The notes below the pieces were generated by a model. It searched no databases and was not told the DNA's origin. It worked only from the letters and a program-made list of their open reading frames with translations. This document shows positions 7,642 through 16,298 of a DNA stretch of 64,000 nt, piece after piece. The position numbers and the translations under genes are program-made. The first letter of the stretch is position 1, and each line of letters starts with the position of its first letter. The DNA comes from Actinoallomurus soli (GTDB taxonomy: Bacteria > Actinomycetota > Actinomycetes > Streptosporangiales > Streptosporangiaceae): assembly GCF_024055715.1 (NCBI RefSeq), contig NZ_JAMXMV010000030.1:1-64000 (forward strand), read 5' to 3'.

Positions 7642-10399
7642 CCGAGAGCCCGCGCCGGGCACCACCGCCCGTTTCGTCCTGCTCATCGCCGTCATGGCCG
7701 TCTCCACGGGATACATGGTGACGGAGGGCTGGCTGCCACAGGATCGGAGCAGCGGGCACGTCGACGAGGGGCTCGGCTGCCTGCTCGCGGCCGGGGCGGA
7801 CCCGGGCGCCGGCCATCTCGACAACGAGCTGGCCATGATGCGTTACCCGCGGGCATTAGCCGACTGCACTCATCACTACGTCGTCCCCGCCCCGTGGTGG
7901 TGGTCGGCATCCATCGTCGCCGGTGTCGCGATCCTCGCCTGGCTGCTGTACCTCTTCCTGCCCGCCTGGAAGGGACGCCGCGGGAGGGTCGTGCCGTTCG
8001 AGGCCGACGCGGAGCTGCGGGACCTCGTACGGATCGCGGGCTTGGAGCACGCGCCGCGCTTCGTCCTCGATCCCGCCGCCTCCCGGGTGGGCGCGGTCGT
8101 CTTCGGTCGCCGCGGCCGGTACACCGTCCGGCTGAGCGGCGGGCTGATCGTCCGGCGCGCCGCCGAACCGGAACTCTTCCGCGCCGTGGTGCTCCACGAG
8201 CTCGCGCACCTGCGCAACGGGGACGTTCCGGTGACGTATGCGACGGTCGCCCTGTGGCGGGTGTTCGCGGCCACGGTCCTGTTGCCCTTCGCCGTGTATG
8301 AGGCGAAACTCCTGGTCGAGGGGGTGGACAGCGAGAATCCCTTCGCGGCCGGCACGCGCCCGGCGACCGCCCGGGACCTCACTCTGGCGGCCTTCCTGCT
8401 CGTCCTGGTGATCCTGGCACGTGCCGACGTGCTGCGGGTTCGTGAGGCGTACGCGGACCGGACCGCGGCCGGGTGGGGCGCCGACCCACGGGCCTGGACG
8501 CCCGTAAAGGCCGGAGTGGTGCGCCGGCTGGGCCGGCTCCTGAGCCCGCATCCTCACTGGGCCGAGCGGCGGCGATGGCTGACCGACCCGGCGCCGCTCT
8601 ACGGAGTCGCGGCCCTGCCACTGTTCCTCACCGGCGCGGCGGCGATGCTGGTCGCCGGGCTCCTACCGGATCTGACCGGAACATTCCACATCCCCGGCCA
8701 CGCCGTCCGGCGGGCCGCACCGGCGGTGGGCACCGCCCTGATGACGCTGATCGCCGGCCGGGCGGTCTGGCGTGCCGCCTGGTACGCGGGACGGCACGGT
8801 ACCGCCACCCCCCGCAGGCAGGGGGCGATCGCGGGTTTCTGGCTCGGCGTCGGCATGGTGGCCGGGGAGTCGATGCTGTCACGGACCGCCGGGACCCACC
8901 TCCTTCCCCGCCATCCGCTCGCGCTTCTCATCGTCCTGGCCATCGGCCTCGTGACGCTGGCCTGGACGGCGGAATGCGCCGCGCTGTGGCTGCGGTCCGG
9001 CGGCCGCCGGTTCTCGGACAACCTCGTCATCTGGCTGGGACTGGCCCTCATGGCCACGGTGCTCGCGGCCTGGCTGGCCTGGTGGCAGGCACCCGGGCTC
9101 CTCCTCGCGACCGGGAACATGGTGACGCACGGGCAGCTCCGTACCCTGATCGATCGCATCGCACCGCCTCCGGCCGCCACCGGACCCTACCGATGGCCGG
9201 CCGTCCTTGACGCCATGCAGGGGCTGTACTGGTTCGCGGATCGGTGGTCGCTCACCGCCGCGTCGGCCGCGCTGTGGAGCTGGTCGCTGTTCGCCCGCCT
9301 GCGGGGCGCCGACCGGCCCCGCACCCGCGTCGTTGCGGTCGTCGCGGTGAGCGGGGCTCTACTGACCTTGGTACTGACGGCGGCGGCACGGGCCCAGTTG
9401 CACACGTGGATGCCCCCGATGGCGCAGCGGTTCGGTCAGTATTTCTACGTTTACCTGGGGCTCATGACGCTGACCGCGGTCGCCGGGACCGCGCTGACCG
9501 GGCTGTCCGCGCTGCGCTGGACCCTGCCCACCGTGCTGGCCGGCGCGGGTTTCTCCGCCCTGCTCGGCGTCGCCGGACAGTTCGTCCTGGCCTCGCTCGA
9601 CGGCTGCCTCGGTCCGCTGAACGTCACGTCGACAACCTGCGTCGGCTGGCGGCCCCTCTGGTCCGTGCGGGAGATCCCGCATTTCGTCGCGTACTTCGCC
9701 GTGACGCTGGGGATCGCCGGCGCCGGCCTCCTCGGCGCGGTTGTTCGTCTGCTCGCCGGCGCGTGGCGGCCGGGCCGCGAAGACCCAGCCGCCAGCGGGG
9801 CGCGGGAGGGGGGAGACGGTCGTCGTCCCTGGCTGCGCCTGACCGGGATCGCCCTCGCTCTGGCGGCCGTCGCGGCGGGTACGGCACTGGCCGTGCCGGC
9901 ACCGGCAGGTAAGGGCGCCGCCGCGCAGGCGGTGACCGTGCCTCTGGCGGCACCCGAACCGCCCTCCAGCCCGAAGATCCATGCCTGGCAGCTCATCGCC
10001 TGGCTACGGTACGGCGGCGGCTCGATGACGAACCGCCTCCTGCGCGATTTCCAGACGTACGACCAGGTGTTCTCGGAGGCTCACGGCGGCGGAATCACCG
10101 ACGGAAGTTTGAAGGCGGCCTGCGCGGCAGTGCAGGCCGACACGTATCCGCCGGACCGCTATTTCCCGGTCCCCGACATCGCGCTGCAACGCACGTGGGC
10201 GTCGGTGCTCGCCCAGGTGCGCGGGAGCGCGGGCGACTGTGCCGCGGCACTCGACGCCCACGACATGACACGCCTCCTCATGGCGACTCGATCGATGCTC
10301 ACCGAGCAACAGACCCTGATGGCGATGTTGAAACGCCTCGAGCAGAGCATCAAGCCGTACGGCACCGGGCCGTCGAGCCCGCCCCGCCGGCTCCACTAG
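7628..10399 (+). CDS. large polytopic membrane protein with M48-type zinc peptidase motif (923 aa)
   Basis: The zinc-binding HELAH (residues 190-194) in VVLHELAHLRNGD is the M48/BlaR1-type peptidase signature, on the cytosolic side of a polytopic protein. Helices are seen near residues 15-35, 95-112, 215-235, 255-270 and then many more through the middle and C-terminal half. A soluble tail of about 130 residues follows the last helix (after about 765). Start is taken at ATG 7628; in-frame ATGs lie upstream within the preceding gene. M48 members of this size are unusual: HtpX is about 300 aa. Role unknown; regulated proteolysis is a guess. Confidence 0.75.
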   Translation: MRPADREPAPGTTARFVLLIAVMAVSTGYMVTEGWLPQDRSSGHVDEGLGCLLAAGADPGAGHLDNELAMMRYPRALADCTHHYVVPAPWWWSASIVAGVAILAWLLYLFLPAWKGRRGRVVPFEADAELRDLVRIAGLEHAPRFVLDPAASRVGAVVFGRRGRYTVRLSGGLIVRRAAEPELFRAVVLHELAHLRNGDVPVTYATVALWRVFAATVLLPFAVYEAKLLVEGVDSENPFAAGTRPATARDLTLAAFLLVLVILARADVLRVREAYADRTAAGWGADPRAWTPVKAGVVRRLGRLLSPHPHWAERRRWLTDPAPLYGVAALPLFLTGAAAMLVAGLLPDLTGTFHIPGHAVRRAAPAVGTALMTLIAGRAVWRAAWYAGRHGTATPRRQGAIAGFWLGVGMVAGESMLSRTAGTHLLPRHPLALLIVLAIGLVTLAWTAECAALWLRSGGRRFSDNLVIWLGLALMATVLAAWLAWWQAPGLLLATGNMVTHGQLRTLIDRIAPPPAATGPYRWPAVLDAMQGLYWFADRWSLTAASAALWSWSLFARLRGADRPRTRVVAVVAVSGALLTLVLTAAARAQLHTWMPPMAQRFGQYFYVYLGLMTLTAVAGTALTGLSALRWTLPTVLAGAGFSALLGVAGQFVLASLDGCLGPLNVTSTTCVGWRPLWSVREIPHFVAYFAVTLGIAGAGLLGAVVRLLAGAWRPGREDPAASGAREGGDGRRPWLRLTGIALALAAVAAGTALAVPAPAGKGAAAQAVTVPLAAPEPPSSPKIHAWQLIAWLRYGGGSMTNRLLRDFQTYDQVFSEAHGGGITDGSLKAACAAVQADTYPPDRYFPVPDIALQRTWASVLAQVRGSAGDCAAALDAHDMTRLLMATRSMLTEQQTLMAMLKRLEQSIKPYGTGPSSPPRRLH

Positions 10400-10516
10400 G
10401 TCCTGTCCCACGCTGTCCTACTGCGCGCGGTACCCAGGCGGCGCCTCGCCGCGTCGTCGGTCGGCAGCCAGAACCCAGGCCGCTCCACGAGGATCCGGGA
10501 CCGGCCCCGGAGCGGG

Positions 10517-12319
10517 TCAGGAGGCCGCGCGGGCGCGGCGGACGCCGTCGTGACCGTCCAGGTCGTAGGCGGTGAGGACGAGGGGCACGTGGCTGAACGC
10601 CTGCGGGAAGTTGCCGACCTGACGGCGCAGCCGCGGGTCGTACTCCTCGGCCAGCAGGCCGACGTCGTTGCGCAGGTCGAGCAGCCGCTCGAACAGCTCG
10701 CGGGCCTCGTCGACCCGGCCGATCTGCCGCAGCGCGCCGGCGAGCCAGAAGCTGCAGGCGAGGAACGCCCCCTCACGGCCCGGCAGCCCGTCGACCCCCT
10801 GGTCCTGCTCTCCGGTCTCGTACCGCTGGACGAAGCCGTCCACGGTGAGCTCCCGCTGGATCGCCTCGACCGTGCCGACGACGCGCGGGTCGTCGGGGGG
10901 CAGGAAGCCGACGCGGGGGATGAGCAGCAGGGCGGCGTCGAGCTCCTTGGACCCGTACGACTGGGTGAACGTCCCCCGGTCGGAGTCGAACCCCTTGGCG
11001 CACACCTCGCGGTGGATCTCGTCGCGCAGGGCCCGCCACTTGTCGAGCGGGCCCTGCCGGTCGAACCGCTCGATCATCCGTACGGCGCGGTCGACCGCCA
11101 CCCACGTCATGACCTTCGAGTGCACGAAGTGCCGCCGGGGGCCGCGGACCTCCCACAGCCCCTCGTCCGGGTCGCTCCAGTGGTCCTCGAGGAACTCCGT
11201 CAGCGCGCGCTGCAGCGACCAGGCGTGCCGCTCGGGCTGGATGCCGGTGTTCAGCGCGAGGTACAGCGAGTCGGCGACCTCGCCGAAGACGTCGAGCTGC
11301 AACTGCTTGGACGCGGAGTTGCCGACGCGGACCGGCCGGGAGTCCTCGTACCCCGGCAGCCACGGCAGCTCGTACTCCTCCAGCCGGCGTTCGCCCGCGA
11401 CGCCGTACATGATCTGCAGGTCCTCGGGGGTGCCGGCCACGGCGCGCATCAGCCAGGCCCGCCAGGCCTTGGCCTCGTCGCGGTAGCCGCTGCGCAGCAG
11501 GGCCTCCAGGGTCATCGTCGCGTCGCGCAGCCAGCAGAAGCGGTAGTCCCAGTTGCGCACGCCGCCGACGTCCTCAGGCAGCGAGGTGGTCGCGGCGGCG
11601 ATGATGCCGCCGGTGGGCTCGTACGTCAGGGCCTTGAGCGTCGCCAGCGAGCGGACGACCGCGTCGCGGTACCGGCCGTCGTAGGTGCACTGGCGGGCCC
11701 AGCCCGTCCAGAAGCGGTCCGTGCCGTCGAGGGCCTCGTACGGGTCGACGTCACGGGGCGCGGGCAGGTGGGAGGGGTGCCAGGTGCAGACGAACGGCAG
11801 CGAGTCGCCCTCGCAGACCACGAACGTCGCCCGGTGCGCGAAGTCGCGGCCCTCCAGTTCGATCGGGCTGCGCAGCCACACCGAGTCTGGCCCGGCGGTG
11901 GCGGTGAGGTGGTCGCCGATGCGGCGCATCCAGGGGACGACCCGGCCGTAGTCGAACCGGAGCCGCAGGTCGAGGCGCATGGGCACCCGGCCGGACACGC
12001 CCTCGATGATGCGGACGACGTCGGCGGCCTCGCCGCGCTCGGGCATGAAGTCGATGACCCGGACGGTGCCGTCCGGGGTGTCCCACTCGGTCTCCAGGAT
12101 CATCGTGTCGCCGCGGTAGCGGCGCCGGGTCGCCCGTCCGCCGGAGACCGGGGCGATCTGCCAGCGGCCGTTGTCGGGCGTCCCGAGCAGCCCGGCGAAG
12201 CAGGCGGGGGAGTCGAAGCGGGGCAGGCACAGCCAGTCGATGGAGCCGTCCAGCCCGACGAGCGCGCAGCTGAACAGGTCGCCGATGAGCGCGTAATCCT
12301 CGATGCGTCCGGGCAACAT
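10517..12319 (-). CDS. glycoside hydrolase family 15, trehalase/glucoamylase-like (600 aa)
   Basis: Cytoplasmic (alpha/alpha)6-barrel hydrolase. The N-terminus IEDYALIGD..ALVG.DGSIDWLC.PRFDS is the hallmark of the actinobacterial GH15 group that includes mycobacterial trehalase. The central motif NWDYRFCWLRDA and the C-terminal FLACSFWLAGAL are also present. Length fits (about 600-670 aa). Start at ATG 12319 follows GAGGGGG closely; the upstream extension in frame is not needed. It is divergent from the MFS transporter gene across 151 bp, so the two may share a control region for sugar use. Substrate may be trehalose or another alpha-glucoside. Confidence 0.88.
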   Translation of the reverse strand: MLPGRIEDYALIGDLFSCALVGLDGSIDWLCLPRFDSPACFAGLLGTPDNGRWQIAPVSGGRATRRRYRGDTMILETEWDTPDGTVRVIDFMPERGEAADVVRIIEGVSGRVPMRLDLRLRFDYGRVVPWMRRIGDHLTATAGPDSVWLRSPIELEGRDFAHRATFVVCEGDSLPFVCTWHPSHLPAPRDVDPYEALDGTDRFWTGWARQCTYDGRYRDAVVRSLATLKALTYEPTGGIIAAATTSLPEDVGGVRNWDYRFCWLRDATMTLEALLRSGYRDEAKAWRAWLMRAVAGTPEDLQIMYGVAGERRLEEYELPWLPGYEDSRPVRVGNSASKQLQLDVFGEVADSLYLALNTGIQPERHAWSLQRALTEFLEDHWSDPDEGLWEVRGPRRHFVHSKVMTWVAVDRAVRMIERFDRQGPLDKWRALRDEIHREVCAKGFDSDRGTFTQSYGSKELDAALLLIPRVGFLPPDDPRVVGTVEAIQRELTVDGFVQRYETGEQDQGVDGLPGREGAFLACSFWLAGALRQIGRVDEARELFERLLDLRNDVGLLAEEYDPRLRRQVGNFPQAFSHVPLVLTAYDLDGHDGVRRARAAS

Positions 12320-12470
12320 CGCCCCCTCATGTGTCGGATCCCCGTCGTACCGTAGCGTGGCACGAGCCGGGCGCACCGCTTAAGGCCGGTACCACATCGT
12401 TGTTTATCGCCTGATCGGTCGGTTACGTCTCCCCTGTCCCTCGCGGCGGTGCGAGGACCAAGGAGATGAC

Positions 12471-14036
12471 ATGCACGAGACCGGTGGCCCGGCGTCTCCG
12501 CCGGACGTCGTCCGCAGCCTGGTACCCGCCCGGATCGACCGGCTGCCCTGGTCGCGGTTCCACACGCGGATGATCGTCGCGCTCGGCGTCGCCTGGGTGC
12601 TGGACGGGCTGGAGATCCAGATCGCCAGCATCGTGGGGCCGGTCCTGCAGCACCACGGCACGCTGGGGCTGAGCTCCCGCGCCGTCGGGTTCGCCGCGAC
12701 GGTCTACCTGCTCGGCGAGGTCGTCGGCGCGCTGGTGTTCGGCCGGCTGTCCGACCGGCTCGGCCGCCGCAAGCTGTTCATCGCCACGCTCGGGCTGTAC
12801 CTGGCGGCGAACGCCCTCACCGCCCTGTCGTTCAACTACGGGATCTTCCTGCTGTTCCGGTTCATCGCCGGCATGGGCATCGGCGGGGAGTACGCCGCGA
12901 TCCACTCGGCGATCGACGAGCTGATCCCCGCGCGGTACCGGGGGCGGGTGGACCTGGCCGTCAGCGGCACGTACTGGTTCGGCGCGATCCTCGCGTCCCT
13001 GGGCGAGTACGTCCTGCTGAACCCGCACCTGCTGCCCCAGAACCTCGGCTGGCGGATCGGCTTCTTCATCGGCCCGGTGATCGGCGTGGGGATCTGGACG
13101 CTGCGCAGGACGCTGCCGGAGAGCCCTCGATGGCAGCTCATGCACGGGCGCGCCGACGAGGCGGAGGAGACGGTCGCGCAGATCGAGCGCGAGGTGGAGG
13201 CGACCGGCCACCGGCTGCCACCCGTCGACGAGAGCCGGTACCTCGACGTCCACCCGCACGAGTCCGTGTCGTTCCTGACCGTCGGGCGCACGCTCTTCCG
13301 CGAGTACCCGTCGCGGTCGCTGCTCGGCGCCACGCTGATGATCAGCCAGTCGTTCCTCTACAACGCGATCTTCTTCACGTACGGCCTGGTGCTCAGCCAC
13401 TTCTACGGGGTGGCCGATCACGACGTGCCGAAGTACTTCTTCGCCTTCGCGGCCGGGAACCTGCTCGGGCCGCTGGTGCTGGGGCCGTTGTTCGACACGA
13501 TCGGCCGCAAGCGCATGATCGCCGGGACGTACCTGTTCTCCGGCACGCTGCTCGCGGTCAGCGGCTACCTGTTCAAGCTGGGCGAGCTGTCCGCCCTGAC
13601 CCAGACGATCCTGTGGTCGGTGATCTTCTTCGTCGCCTCGGCGGCGGCGAGTTCCGGCTACCTGACCGTGAGCGAGATCTTCCCCCTGGAGCTCCGCGCC
13701 CAGGCGATCGCGCTCTTCTTCGCGATCGCCCAGGTGTTCGGCGCCCTCGGCCCGACCATCTTCGGCGCGCTGATCGGCGACAAGGACCACCCGGACCCCG
13801 GCCGGCTCTTCATCGCCTACCTGATCGCGGCGGGGATCATGCTCGTCGCCGGAGTGGTGGAGGCGGTCTACGGCGTCCGGGCCGAGCGTGCGTCGCTGGA
13901 GGACGTCGCGACGCCGCTGTCGGCGGCGCGCCGGACCGCCGAAAAGGTCGGCCGGCGGCTCGACAACGGCACCGGGCCGACCGGTACCGGGCCGACGGGC
14001 ACGGGGCCCGCCGGAGCGGGAACGGCGGGAGCCTAG
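12471..14036 (+). CDS. MFS transporter, sugar/aromatic-acid:H+ symporter type (521 aa)
   Basis: Twelve-helix major facilitator. The loop 2-3 motif GRLSDRLGRRK (about 98-108) and the second-half copy LFDTIGRKR are clear, as is PESPRW after helix 6. The start at ATG 12471 has an AAGGAG site 5 nt upstream. The C-terminus ends in a repeated Gly-Thr-Gly-Pro tail (NGTGPTGTGP) that probably hangs in the cytoplasm and may vary in length. Divergent from the GH15 gene, and convergent with yczE (3 bp apart). Substrate not predictable; sugar or organic acid. Confidence 0.87.
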   Translation: MHETGGPASPPDVVRSLVPARIDRLPWSRFHTRMIVALGVAWVLDGLEIQIASIVGPVLQHHGTLGLSSRAVGFAATVYLLGEVVGALVFGRLSDRLGRRKLFIATLGLYLAANALTALSFNYGIFLLFRFIAGMGIGGEYAAIHSAIDELIPARYRGRVDLAVSGTYWFGAILASLGEYVLLNPHLLPQNLGWRIGFFIGPVIGVGIWTLRRTLPESPRWQLMHGRADEAEETVAQIEREVEATGHRLPPVDESRYLDVHPHESVSFLTVGRTLFREYPSRSLLGATLMISQSFLYNAIFFTYGLVLSHFYGVADHDVPKYFFAFAAGNLLGPLVLGPLFDTIGRKRMIAGTYLFSGTLLAVSGYLFKLGELSALTQTILWSVIFFVASAAASSGYLTVSEIFPLELRAQAIALFFAIAQVFGALGPTIFGALIGDKDHPDPGRLFIAYLIAAGIMLVAGVVEAVYGVRAERASLEDVATPLSAARRTAEKVGRRLDNGTGPTGTGPTGTGPAGAGTAGA

Positions 14037-14039
14037 AGC

Positions 14040-14804
14040 CTAGGCGGCGTCGCCGCATTCGGCGGGCACCGGCGCGGCCGGGAGGGCGTCGTCCTCCGGA
14101 TGCCCGCGCGTCTTCGTACGGGGCGCGGCCTTGATCTCCAGCATCGGGATGAAGACGTGCGTGAGCGGGCCGATCGTGACCGCGTAGATGAGCGTGCCGA
14201 TGCCCACGGTGCCGCCCAGCAGCCAGCCCGCGGCGAGCACCGTCAGCTCGATGCCGGTGCGGACGACGCGGATCGAGTGGCCGCGGGCCGCCAGGCCGGT
14301 GGTCAGGCCGTCGCGGGGTCCCGGCCCCAGCCCGGCCCCGATGTAGCACCCGGTCGCGAACCCGGCGACGAGGACCGCCGCGACGAGGTAGCCCCACCGC
14401 ACGGCGACCGCCCGGGGGTCGGGGAGCGCCCAGAGGAAGAAGTCGGCGAACGCGCCGACGAGGAGCGCGTTGCTGATCGTGCCGACGCCGGGCCGCTGAC
14501 GGAGCGGGATCCACAGGGCCATCACGGCGACGGCCGCGATGATGATCCAGGTGCCGATCGACAGACCGGTATGGCGGGCGAGCCCCTGGTGAAGGGTGTC
14601 CCACGGGTCGTTGCCGAGCCGCGAGGCCACTTGCAGGGCGATCCCAAGCCCGTAGAGGGCCAATCCAACGTACAGCTGGGCCAATCGGCGGGCGATCAAC
14701 GGTCTCCTCCGCTCACATCTGTCCAGGCCGGGCGCTGGAAGTGGCGCCGGGCCCCGGTCTGCCGCCGATTCACTCACGGAAGTGGCTTGCTCTTTAAGGG
14801 CCAA
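14040..14804 (-). CDS. yczE: YczE-like membrane protein (254 aa)
   Basis: Polytopic membrane protein of the YczE/YyaS/YitT group. About five helices are visible, with the conserved segment GLGIALQVASRLGNDPWDTLHQG near residues 52-75 (family-typical DPWD). The start ATG 14804 is 17 bp from the divergent MocR-type regulator. Known in actinobacteria and Bacillus: yczE is commonly paired with the regulator YczR, whose target it is. Transport substrate unknown. It ends 3 bp from the convergent MFS gene. Confidence 0.85.
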   Translation of the reverse strand: MALKEQATSVSESAADRGPAPLPAPGLDRCERRRPLIARRLAQLYVGLALYGLGIALQVASRLGNDPWDTLHQGLARHTGLSIGTWIIIAAVAVMALWIPLRQRPGVGTISNALLVGAFADFFLWALPDPRAVAVRWGYLVAAVLVAGFATGCYIGAGLGPGPRDGLTTGLAARGHSIRVVRTGIELTVLAAGWLLGGTVGIGTLIYAVTIGPLTHVFIPMLEIKAAPRTKTRGHPEDDALPAAPVPAECGDAA

Positions 14805-14818
14805 TCCGGAAAAGTGGC
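14778..14818. promoter_or_regulatory. candidate YczR operator between yczE and yczR
   Basis: Two copies of A(A)GTGGC lie in the same orientation at 14781-14786 and 14812-14817. A further copy, GGAAGTGGC, lies near 14736. The second copy also forms an inverted repeat with GGCCA at 14799-14803 (GGCCA, 10 bp, TGGCC). MocR-type regulators usually bind repeated sites in such divergent intergenic regions, so this is a plausible operator. It is inferred from position and repetition only. Confidence 0.4.
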
Positions 14819-14821
14819 CAT

Positions 14822-16240
14822 ATGACTTCCCGGACCATCAATGCCACGGGTCTCGCCCGGCTGCTCGGCGGCACGCCCGAGGGCCGCCCGCTGTACGCGG
14901 TGCTGGCCCGGGACGTGCGGGGCCTCGTCCTCGACGGCCGCCTCCCGCTGCGCACGCGGCTGCCCGCCGAGCGGGACCTCGCGGCTGCGCTGGGCGTGAG
15001 CCGGACGACGGTGACCACCGCGTACGACGCCCTGCGCGCCGAGGGGTACGTCGAGAGCCGCCAGGGCGCGGGCAGCTGGACGGCGCTGCCCGCCGGCAGC
15101 GCGAAGGCGGCCCGTCACGGCCTCGCCGAGGACCGCTCGCTGATCGACCTGGCCCGCGTCGCGCCGCCGGCTCCCCGGGGCTTCGAGGACGACGCCGCCG
15201 CCGCCGTGGCGGAGCTTTCGCCGTACGCCTGCGGACCCGGCTACGAGCCGCTCGGCCTGCCGGCGCTGCGCGAGGCCGTCGCCGCGCGTTACACCGCGCG
15301 CGGCGTCCCGACGCTGCCGGAGCAGATCCTCATCACGACCGGGGCGCAGCACGGACTGTGCCTCGTCCTCCAGGCGTTCGTCAGTCCGGGAGACCCCGTC
15401 CTCGTCGAGTCGCCGACGTACCCGCACGCCCTCGACGCGCTGCGCCGGGCCGGGGCGCGCCTGGTGCCCACGGGCGTCAACGCCGGCTGGGACGCCGAGC
15501 TCATCACGAGCGGCCTGCGCCAGTCCGCCGCCCGCCTGGCGTACCTCATCCCCGACTTCCAGAACCCCACCGGGCTGCTGATGGACGACGAGGTCCGCGC
15601 CGCGCTGGTCGCCGCCGCGCGCGCCACCGGCACGTACGTCATCGGCGACGAGACCTTCGCCGAACTCGCCCTGGACGACGTCGCGCGGCCGCGTCCGCTG
15701 GCCGCCCACGACACCGACGGACGCGTGATCAGCATCGGGTCGGCGTCCAAGGTGCTGTGGGGCGGTCTGCGCATCGGCTGGGTCCGGGCGACGCAGGCCC
15801 TGGTCCGCAGGCTGGCCGAGGCCCGCGAGGCGGTCGACCTGGCCAGCCCGGTGTTCGAACAGCTCATCGCCGCCCGGCTTCTCCGCCGCATGGACGCGGT
15901 CGCCGACGAGCGGCGCGCGATGCTGCGGGAGCGTCGCGCGGTCCTCGCCGAGGCCCTGCGCGGCGAGTGTCCCGACTGGACGTTCACCGTCCCGCCGGGC
16001 GGGCTGTCACTGTGGGTCCGGCTGCCGGGGACGTCGAGCACCGCGCTCGCGGCCACCGCGGGCCGGTACGGCCTGCACGTCGTGCCCGGCACGGCCTTCG
16101 GCGTGGACGGCGTCCTGGACGACCACCTCCGCGTGCCCTACGTGCTCCCGCCGGAGACGCTGCGGGACGCCGTCTCCCGGCTCGCCGCGGCCTCCCGCGA
16201 GGCGGTCGGCGCGCCGCGTCCCCGGCCCGCCTTCGTCTAG
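14822..16240 (+). CDS. yczR: MocR-type regulator: GntR HTH fused to aminotransferase fold (472 aa)
   Basis: Residues about 18-85 form a GntR winged helix (LPAERDLAAALGVSRTTVTTAYDAL). The remaining 350 residues are a fold-type I PLP aminotransferase domain: ITTGAQHGL, PDFQNPTG, and SIGSASK with the PLP lysine at about K310. Such proteins use PLP as a ligand and act as regulators. The divergent yczE, 17 bp away, makes YczR the likely identity. The start at ATG 14822 leaves only the short operator region. The gene ends inside a long inverted repeat that also stops the facing hydrolase gene. Confidence 0.87.
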   Translation: MTSRTINATGLARLLGGTPEGRPLYAVLARDVRGLVLDGRLPLRTRLPAERDLAAALGVSRTTVTTAYDALRAEGYVESRQGAGSWTALPAGSAKAARHGLAEDRSLIDLARVAPPAPRGFEDDAAAAVAELSPYACGPGYEPLGLPALREAVAARYTARGVPTLPEQILITTGAQHGLCLVLQAFVSPGDPVLVESPTYPHALDALRRAGARLVPTGVNAGWDAELITSGLRQSAARLAYLIPDFQNPTGLLMDDEVRAALVAAARATGTYVIGDETFAELALDDVARPRPLAAHDTDGRVISIGSASKVLWGGLRIGWVRATQALVRRLAEAREAVDLASPVFEQLIAARLLRRMDAVADERRAMLRERRAVLAEALRGECPDWTFTVPPGGLSLWVRLPGTSSTALAATAGRYGLHVVPGTAFGVDGVLDDHLRVPYVLPPETLRDAVSRLAAASREAVGAPRPRPAFV

Positions 16241-16298
16241 GGCCTGTCTCGAAGCCCCGCCGTCCTCCTGCGTGGCGCGGGCTTTGAGACAGGCCCTA
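16238..16298. terminator. bidirectional terminator containing both stop codons
   Basis: A long inverted repeat: GGGCCTGTCTCGAAGCCC on the left (16240-16257) and GGGCTTTGAGACAGGCCC on the right (16279-16296), with one G/A mismatch. Both flanking genes end in TAG, and both TAG codons are the outer ends of the repeat. The convergent genes yczR and the hydrolase therefore share one hairpin of about 20 bp. There is no U-tract, as is common for actinobacterial terminators. Confidence 0.8.

Noticed and set aside
10550-12355. A 601-codon frame on the plus strand opposite the GH15 gene
   Set aside because: Low-complexity Val/Pro/Arg/Gln composition typical of an antisense shadow; GH15 motifs are on the minus strand.
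14657-14686. GGGCCAATC repeats as part of a mobile element
   Set aside because: The two copies lie within yczE coding sequence (repeated hydrophobic codons); only the intergenic copy is a good regulatory candidate.
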